Positions 59,013 through 64,000 of a stretch of DNA of 64,000 nt are shown piece by piece; position 1 is the stretch's first letter, and each line of letters opens with the position of its first letter. The DNA is from Gordonia mangrovi (GTDB lineage: Bacteria > Actinomycetota > Actinomycetes > Mycobacteriales > Mycobacteriaceae). The notes below the pieces were generated by a model. It made no database searches. It saw nothing but the letters and a program-made list of their open reading frames with translations, and was not told the DNA's origin. The position numbers were made by a program, and so were the translations under genes. The stretch lies in contig NZ_CP102850.1 of NCBI RefSeq assembly GCF_024734075.1, positions 1,178,001-1,242,000 of the forward strand, written 5' to 3'.

Positions 59013-60743
59013 TCAGGACCGGGAGCGGCGCGACTTCTTCCGCGGCGGCGGCAGGGCACCCTCGGCGCGCAGCCGGGCGGCGTGCTCGGCGAGCGCGTCG
59101 ACCAACTCGTGCACCGAGGCGTTCTCCGGCTGCACATCGACCCGCAGACCGAATTCGGTTGCCGTCTCGGCCGTCTTGGGTCCGATACACGCGACGATGG
59201 TGCGCGCGTGCGGCTTTCCGGCGATGCCGACCAGGTTACGAACGGTGGAACTCGAGGTGAAGCAGACGGCGTCGAAACCACCGGTCTTGATCATCTCGCG
59301 GGTCTCGGCGGGCGGCGGCGCGGCGCGCACCGTGCGGTACGCGGTCACGTCGTCGATCTCCCAGCCGCGTTCGCGCAACCCCTCCGACAGCGTCTCGGTG
59401 GCGATGTCGGCGCGCGGCAACAGGATTCGGTTGACCGGGTCGAACACGTCGTCGTACGGCGGGAAGTCGTCGAGCAGTCCCAGCGAGCTCTGCTCACCCG
59501 ACGGAACGAGCTCCGGCTCGATCCCGAAGGTGCGCACCTTCTCCGCGGTGGCCTCGCCGACGCAGGCGATCTTCACCCCGGAGAACGCGCGGGCGTCCAG
59601 CCCGAACTCGGCGAACTTCTCCCACACGGCACGCACCGCGTTGGTGGAGGTGAACACCACCCACTGGTAGCGGCCGTCCACCAAACCCTTGACGGCCCTT
59701 TCCATCTGGGCCGGGCTGCGCGGCGGCTCGACGGCGATCGTCGGCACCTCCTTGGGGATGGCGCCGTGACTGCGCAGCCGCTCGCTCATGTCACCGGCCT
59801 GATCCTTGGTCCGCGGCACCAGCACGGTCCAGCCGTACAGCGCGCGCGACTCCCACCAGGAGAGCTTGCCGCGCTGGCCGACGACCTTGCCGACGGTCAG
59901 GATCAGCGGACCCACCAGAGCATTGCCCTGCTCGTTGAGCGTGGCCAGCGTCGCCTCGATGGTGCGCTGCGCGCAGGTGGTGCCGTTGACGGTGATCGCG
60001 ACGGGGGTCTGCGGGGCCATGCCGTGCTCGGTGAGCGCGCTGGCGGTCTCCGCGAGATGAGCGGCGGTGGCGTGCAGCACCAGTGGGCCGGGTGCGGCGG
60101 CCAGCGCCGCCCAGTCGACGCCCTCGGCGCGGACGTCGGCCTCGCTGTGGGTGGAGCCGAGTGGCATGCCGGCGTAGCTGGGCACCACCGAGGCGGCGGG
60201 CAACCCCGGCAGCACCTCGAAGTGCACCGCGGTCCGCGCGACGGCGTTGACCTCGGCGAGCACCGAGTCGGTGGTCAGCGGGTCACCGGAGACCACCCGG
60301 ACCACGTCCTCGCCGGCCTTCGCGGCGGCGACGAGTGTCTTGGCGACCTCGGCGGGATCGCCGAGCGCGGGATGCACCACCGAATCCTCGGCGGTCTCGG
60401 CGTCGTCGCCGGCGGCCGCAGTGTCGCCAGTCGCGGCGTCGGCTGTGGTGTTGTCGTCGGTGGTCGACGCCTTCTTGGTAGACGGGGTCTTCTTGGCGGC
60501 CCGGCTCGACCGCGGCTCGTCGGCAGCCTCATCCCGATGAGCTGCGCCGAGCATCTCGACCACGCCGGACGGCACGTCAGGGTCGATGTACGCGGTGGTC
60601 GCCTTCTCGATGGCGTTGCGGGCACGCACGGTCAGCAGATCGGGATCTCCCGGACCCGATCCGACGAACAAGATCCGGCCCGCTCGCTTCGCTCCCGGCG
60701 CCGACAGGTTCCGTCCCTGATTGACCTTTTTCGTACGGCTCAT
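59013..60743 (-). CDS. hemD: Uroporphyrinogen-III C-methyltransferase/synthase fusion
   Basis: The 576-residue protein has a CobA-like methyltransferase domain (about 20-310: [53 protein letters not shown]) and a C-terminal HemD domain (about 320-560: [42 protein letters not shown]). The methyltransferase domain is interrupted at about 70-125 by a low-complexity Lys/Thr/Asp/Ala insert, as often seen in this group. It cyclises hydroxymethylbilane and may also methylate uroporphyrinogen III. Confidence 0.9.
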   Translation of the reverse strand: MSRTKKVNQGRNLSAPGAKRAGRILFVGSGPGDPDLLTVRARNAIEKATTAYIDPDVPSGVVEMLGAAHRDEAADEPRSSRAAKKTPSTKKASTTDDNTTADAATGDTAAAGDDAETAEDSVVHPALGDPAEVAKTLVAAAKAGEDVVRVVSGDPLTTDSVLAEVNAVARTAVHFEVLPGLPAASVVPSYAGMPLGSTHSEADVRAEGVDWAALAAAPGPLVLHATAAHLAETASALTEHGMAPQTPVAITVNGTTCAQRTIEATLATLNEQGNALVGPLILTVGKVVGQRGKLSWWESRALYGWTVLVPRTKDQAGDMSERLRSHGAIPKEVPTIAVEPPRSPAQMERAVKGLVDGRYQWVVFTSTNAVRAVWEKFAEFGLDARAFSGVKIACVGEATAEKVRTFGIEPELVPSGEQSSLGLLDDFPPYDDVFDPVNRILLPRADIATETLSEGLRERGWEIDDVTAYRTVRAAPPPAETREMIKTGGFDAVCFTSSSTVRNLVGIAGKPHARTIVACIGPKTAETATEFGLRVDVQPENASVHELVDALAEHAARLRAEGALPPPRKKSRRSRS

Positions 60744-60789
60744 GAGTTCGCACTCTCCTGCCCCTGGTTCGGAGCTGCAGTTCCTTCTG

Positions 60790-61740
60790 CTACCGGAGAT
60801 GCGATACGAGTTCGCCCGCTCCCAGCTCCAGCAGTTCGGCGGCGAGATCCTTGCCGAGTTGTTCCGCGCGATCGACCGGTCCCACCGTCGAGGCCCGGAT
60901 CACATCCGATCCGTCCTCCGCCGCCACCGCGGCACGCAGTGACAGTTCGGCGAAGATCCGCCCGTCCTCGTCGATCGACTCGACCACCTCGGCGATCGCC
61001 CCGATCGGCGCGGTGCACCCGGCCTCCAGGGCCGCGAGCACCGAGCGTTCGGCGTCGATCGCCGCGCGTGTGGACGCGTCGTCCAACTCGGCGAGTATTC
61101 TCACCAGTTCGGCATCGTCGGAGCGGCACTCCACTGCCAAGGCGCCCTGTGCCGGTGCCGGTAGCAGGACCACCGGGTCCAGCGACTCGGTGACCTCGTC
61201 GGCTCTGCCGATCCGTACCAGACCGGCCCGGGCGACCACGACTGCATCGAGTTCACCGCTGGCGACTTTGCCCAACCGAGAATCAAGGTTGCCTCGTAGG
61301 GGGCGGATTTCCAAACCGAGACCCAATGCTCTAAGCTGTGCCGCCCGCCGCGGCGCCGACGTACCCACCGTGGACCCCGGGGGCAGCTCGCCGAGCACCA
61401 TGCCACCCCGGCTGACCAGGGCGTCTCGCGGATCTTCGCGCGGCGGGATCGCCGGGATGACGAGGCCGGGTTCGGGGGCGGTGGGCAGGTCCTTGTAGGA
61501 GTGGATCGCGACGTCGACCTCGCGGTTCTGGAGTGCGACGCGGATCGCGGTGGTGAACACCCCCACCCCGATCTCGGCGACCGGCGCCTGCGAGGCGTCG
61601 CCGGCGGTCTTGATGATGACCAGTTCGGCCGGGTGTCCGGCGGCGATCAGGGCGTCGGCGACGGTCTGGGCCTGGGTTCGGGCCAGCAGTGAACCCCGCG
61701 TTCCGATGCGGATCACGTCCTGGCCGGCGGCCGCGCTCAC
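60790..61740 (-). CDS. hemC: Porphobilinogen deaminase (hydroxymethylbilane synthase)
   Basis: The 316-residue protein starts with GTG overlapping the hemA stop (GTGA). Motifs: [50 protein letters not shown] and the dipyrromethane-cofactor Cys in [10 protein letters not shown]. It polymerises four porphobilinogens into hydroxymethylbilane for HemD. Confidence 0.95.
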   Translation of the reverse strand: MSAAAGQDVIRIGTRGSLLARTQAQTVADALIAAGHPAELVIIKTAGDASQAPVAEIGVGVFTTAIRVALQNREVDVAIHSYKDLPTAPEPGLVIPAIPPREDPRDALVSRGGMVLGELPPGSTVGTSAPRRAAQLRALGLGLEIRPLRGNLDSRLGKVASGELDAVVVARAGLVRIGRADEVTESLDPVVLLPAPAQGALAVECRSDDAELVRILAELDDASTRAAIDAERSVLAALEAGCTAPIGAIAEVVESIDEDGRIFAELSLRAAVAAEDGSDVIRASTVGPVDRAEQLGKDLAAELLELGAGELVSHLR

Positions 61741-63113
61741 TTCTCTCCGCGGTCGCGGTCGGCGAGCCCGGTGTCGGGTGTGACCAGCCCACCGACCTCG
61801 GGCGCAGAGACCGACTCGGTGGCACCCGGCGCGAGCTCGAACAGTTCCCGCAGCGCCTCGGCGTAGTGGTCGCCGTTGGGCGTGGAGGCCAGTTGTTTGA
61901 CCCGCACGGTCGGCGCGTGCAGCAGTTTGTCCACGACACGGCGCACGGTCTTGGCGACCTCGTCGCGCTGCGGGTCGTCGAGCTCGGGCAGCCGCGCGTC
62001 GAGGCGCAGGATCTCGGCCTCGACGACCTCGGCCGCACGTTGCCGCAGCGCGGCCACGGTCGGCGTCACCTCGGCCTGACGCTGGTGGGTGAGGTAATCG
62101 GCGAGTTCGGCGGCGACGATCGATCGCGCCGCCGAGGTGTCGTTGTCGGCGGCCTGCGTCTCGGCGTCGCCGCGCAGCCCCTCGATGTCCACCACGTGCA
62201 CGCGGGGCAGTCGGCCGGCCGCCGGGTCGACGTTGCGGGGCAGGCCGAGGTCGCAGATCACCAGGGGACGCGAGTCGGTTCGGGTGGCCAGCGCCGAATG
62301 GACCTCACCCACTCCGACCACCGAACCGACCGATCCGGTGCAGGTGACCACGACATCGGCGGTCGCCATCGCCGCCGGGAGATCATCGAGGCCGACACCG
62401 CGCACCGCGATGCCGTGGTTGGCGGCGACGTTGCCGGCGAGGTGCTCGGCGTTGGCGACGGTGCGGTTGACCACGACCAGGTCCCGCACGCCCTCCCGGG
62501 CGAGCTGGGCGGTGGCCAGGCCACCCATCGCGCCGGCGCCGACGACGACCGCCGAGCGCATGCCCTCGGCGCCCTCACGGACCAGCAACGACTGGGCGCG
62601 GTGCAGCGCCACCGAGACCACCGAGGCACCGGCCCGGTCGATGCCGGTCTCGGTGTGCACCCGCTTGCCGACACGCAGCGCCTGCTGCGCGAGCTCGTGC
62701 AGCACCCGCCCGGCCGACCTGTGCGCGTCGGCGTCGAGATAGGCGTTGCGGATCTGACCGAGGATCTGCTGCTCACCGACGACCAGCGAGTCGAGTCCGG
62801 CGGCGACGGTGAACAGATGCTCGACGGCGGCCTCGGAGTACCGCACATAGGCGTGGCGGGTCATCTCGTTGACACTCATCCCCGAGTGGTCTCCGAGGAC
62901 CGCACCCACCGACTCCAGCGCCGGGTGGAACGCGTCGACGACGGCGTAGATCTCCACCCGGTTGCACGTGGAGACCAGCATCGCTTCCGAAATGGCCCGC
63001 GACGACAACAGTTCGTCGACGATTTTGGGCCGATCATGGTCGGAGACCGTCAGCCGCTCGAGCACCTCGACCGGTGCGCTGCGGTGCGAGACCCCGAACA
63101 ACAAAACACTCAC
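61737..63113 (-). CDS. hemA: Glutamyl-tRNA reductase
   Basis: The 458-residue protein starts with GTG overlapping the rex stop. The catalytic Cys is in STCNRVEIY, followed by [13 protein letters not shown] and an NADPH fold ([17 protein letters not shown]). It reduces glutamyl-tRNA to glutamate-1-semialdehyde, the substrate of HemL. Being coupled to Rex suggests that haem synthesis is tuned to the NADH/NAD+ ratio. Confidence 0.95.
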   Translation of the reverse strand: MSVLLFGVSHRSAPVEVLERLTVSDHDRPKIVDELLSSRAISEAMLVSTCNRVEIYAVVDAFHPALESVGAVLGDHSGMSVNEMTRHAYVRYSEAAVEHLFTVAAGLDSLVVGEQQILGQIRNAYLDADAHRSAGRVLHELAQQALRVGKRVHTETGIDRAGASVVSVALHRAQSLLVREGAEGMRSAVVVGAGAMGGLATAQLAREGVRDLVVVNRTVANAEHLAGNVAANHGIAVRGVGLDDLPAAMATADVVVTCTGSVGSVVGVGEVHSALATRTDSRPLVICDLGLPRNVDPAAGRLPRVHVVDIEGLRGDAETQAADNDTSAARSIVAAELADYLTHQRQAEVTPTVAALRQRAAEVVEAEILRLDARLPELDDPQRDEVAKTVRRVVDKLLHAPTVRVKQLASTPNGDHYAEALRELFELAPGATESVSAPEVGGLVTPDTGLADRDRGEK

Positions 63114-63880
63114 GCCGTCACCGTTTCCTCACCCAAGACTGGTCGGCGGACACGCGAACGCGTCGCGTTGAAAGCCAACACCTGTAGCTCCAAGGCTAGA
63201 TCAACCTGCCTGACGACGACATCGGAGCCCGTTGTCAGTGTCGTCGGCGTGAGGTTCAACAGCTGACGGACCCCCACCCCGACCAGTGCGTCGCACGCCG
63301 CCTGGGCGTCGTCGTCGGCAGTGGCGATGACCCCGATCTCGATCGGATCATCGCCGCGACCTGCACAGACCTCGGCGATCGCGGACAGCGGGGCCACCTG
63401 CGGGCCGCCGGGCGTGACCACGGTGCCCACCACGTCGGGGTCGGCGTCGAACATCGCGGCGACACGGAAACCCCGGCCGAATCCGGCGTGGGTCAGCAAC
63501 GCGCGCCCCAGACATCCGGCGCCCGCCAGCGCCACGGTGTGGGTGCTGTCGGTGTGCAGGACCATCGAGATCCGCGCGGTCAACCCGCCGACGTCGTAGC
63601 CGACGCCGCGCACACCGTTGGCGCCCACATGGGACAGGTCCTTGCGCAGGATGGCGGGATTGACCCCGGCAGCGGTGGCCAGCTGGTTGCTGGACGCCAC
63701 CAGGACGCCACGTTGGCCGAAGGAGTGCAACACGTGCAGATAGGTCGCCAGCCGGGTGACCGTCGGCTCGGGGATCTCCGCCGTCGGGGCCGGGGGCTCG
63801 GGGTTGTCGGGGTTGTCGGGGCTGTCGGGGGCCGCTTTCGCGGCGTGGGGGCCGCCCGACGCCGTCGCACTGCCGCTCAC
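63110..63880 (-). CDS. rex: Redox-sensing transcriptional repressor Rex
   Basis: The 256-residue protein starts at GTG 63880. A Pro/Asp-rich N-tail of about 35 residues precedes the winged HTH ([35 protein letters not shown]) and a Rossmann domain ([25 protein letters not shown]). Rex binds DNA when NADH is low and releases it when NADH rises. The rex-hemA-hemC-hemD order is known from Streptomyces, where Rex controls this operon. Confidence 0.92.
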   Translation of the reverse strand: MSGSATASGGPHAAKAAPDSPDNPDNPEPPAPTAEIPEPTVTRLATYLHVLHSFGQRGVLVASSNQLATAAGVNPAILRKDLSHVGANGVRGVGYDVGGLTARISMVLHTDSTHTVALAGAGCLGRALLTHAGFGRGFRVAAMFDADPDVVGTVVTPGGPQVAPLSAIAEVCAGRGDDPIEIGVIATADDDAQAACDALVGVGVRQLLNLTPTTLTTGSDVVVRQVDLALELQVLAFNATRSRVRRPVLGEETVTA

Positions 63881-64000
63881 GCTGTGGTCACCTTCTTCCG
63901 GCCCGCCGAGGCCGCCCCCAACCTCGCTGTGAACCCCCAATACCTCAGGTGAGGGTATACCGCGCGATAACGTGTTCTTAAACGGCCCCACACATGCCGT
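63881..64000 (-). promoter_or_regulatory. Upstream region of the rex-hem operon
   Basis: A possible minus-strand promoter is TTTAAG (63977-63982), 17-nt spacer, TATACC (63954-63959), the latter within GGTATACC. A TGTGAAC half-site (63929-63935) lies downstream, but no full Rex palindrome TGTGAAC-N4-GTTCACA was found. Confidence 0.3.

Noticed and set aside
63110-63991. Longer Rex start near 63991
   Set aside because: The added 37 residues cover the likely promoter region and are not Rex-like; GTG 63880 is preferred.

Overview
This is a high-GC actinobacterial chromosome segment, most likely from the Mycobacteriales and closest in style to Gordonia or a near relative (genus inferred, not proven). 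Two blocks follow the order known from mycobacteria: hemA-hemC-hemD-hemB followed by small membrane proteins, and hemL-phosphatase-resA-ccdA-resB-ccsB, with a BldC-type gene nearby. GTG starts and 1-4 nt start/stop overlaps are very common. No tRNA, rRNA, CRISPR array or prophage was seen.

Layout. 1-741: 5' part of a patatin-like protein, cut by the window edge. 742-1383: gene-poor, with a diverged direct repeat. 1384-4732: two-component locus (response regulator, histidine kinase, a kinase-like membrane protein without catalytic motifs, and a lone LuxR HTH domain). 4883-6514: small unknown protein behind two strong hairpins, then an HTH/Clp-N gene pair behind an apparently leaderless promoter with two identical-spacing palindromes. 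6538-8525: DUF1023 alpha/beta hydrolase with a small partner. 8593-13908: RpiR-type regulator divergent from a glutamine-synthetase-like ligase, Rieske dioxygenase alpha and beta subunits and a class I amidotransferase, the gene set of aniline-type dioxygenases but without a reductase. 13993-17249: FtsX/MacB-like ABC exporter, followed by a 164-bp non-coding element with long inverted ends (17277-17440).

17437-30922: an exopolysaccharide locus with three GT2 and one GT4 glycosyltransferases, a Wzx-like flippase, a pyruvyl transferase, a polytopic polymerase-like protein, an HxxxD acyltransferase, two GH16 hydrolases and a lipoprotein esterase. The plus-strand genes from 20512 on overlap end to start. 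30925-33770: Cds1-like PLP enzyme, DUF4229, BldC-like, small membrane and XRE/EspR-like genes. 33833-40032: cytochrome c maturation (System II) with hemL. 40207-42077: membrane protein and PrsW-like protease. 42427-47826: SGNH lipoprotein and PucR regulator divergent from gabT-gabD. 47847-56093: YdcF protein, two acyl-CoA dehydrogenase/oxidase genes, TetR and GAF-ANTAR regulators, and two DUF559-type (Vsr-fold) genes. 56126-63880: membrane proteins, hemB, hemD fusion, hemC, hemA and rex.

The most unusual signal is that both DUF559-type genes are bracketed by intergenic repeats placed in inverted orientation: one by arrays of about 21-bp repeats, the other by two palindromes that are inverted copies of each other. 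This looks like a REP/nuclease pairing. The strongest metabolic lead is the aniline-dioxygenase-like operon with an RpiR regulator, and the strongest cell-surface lead is the pyruvylated/acylated polysaccharide locus.
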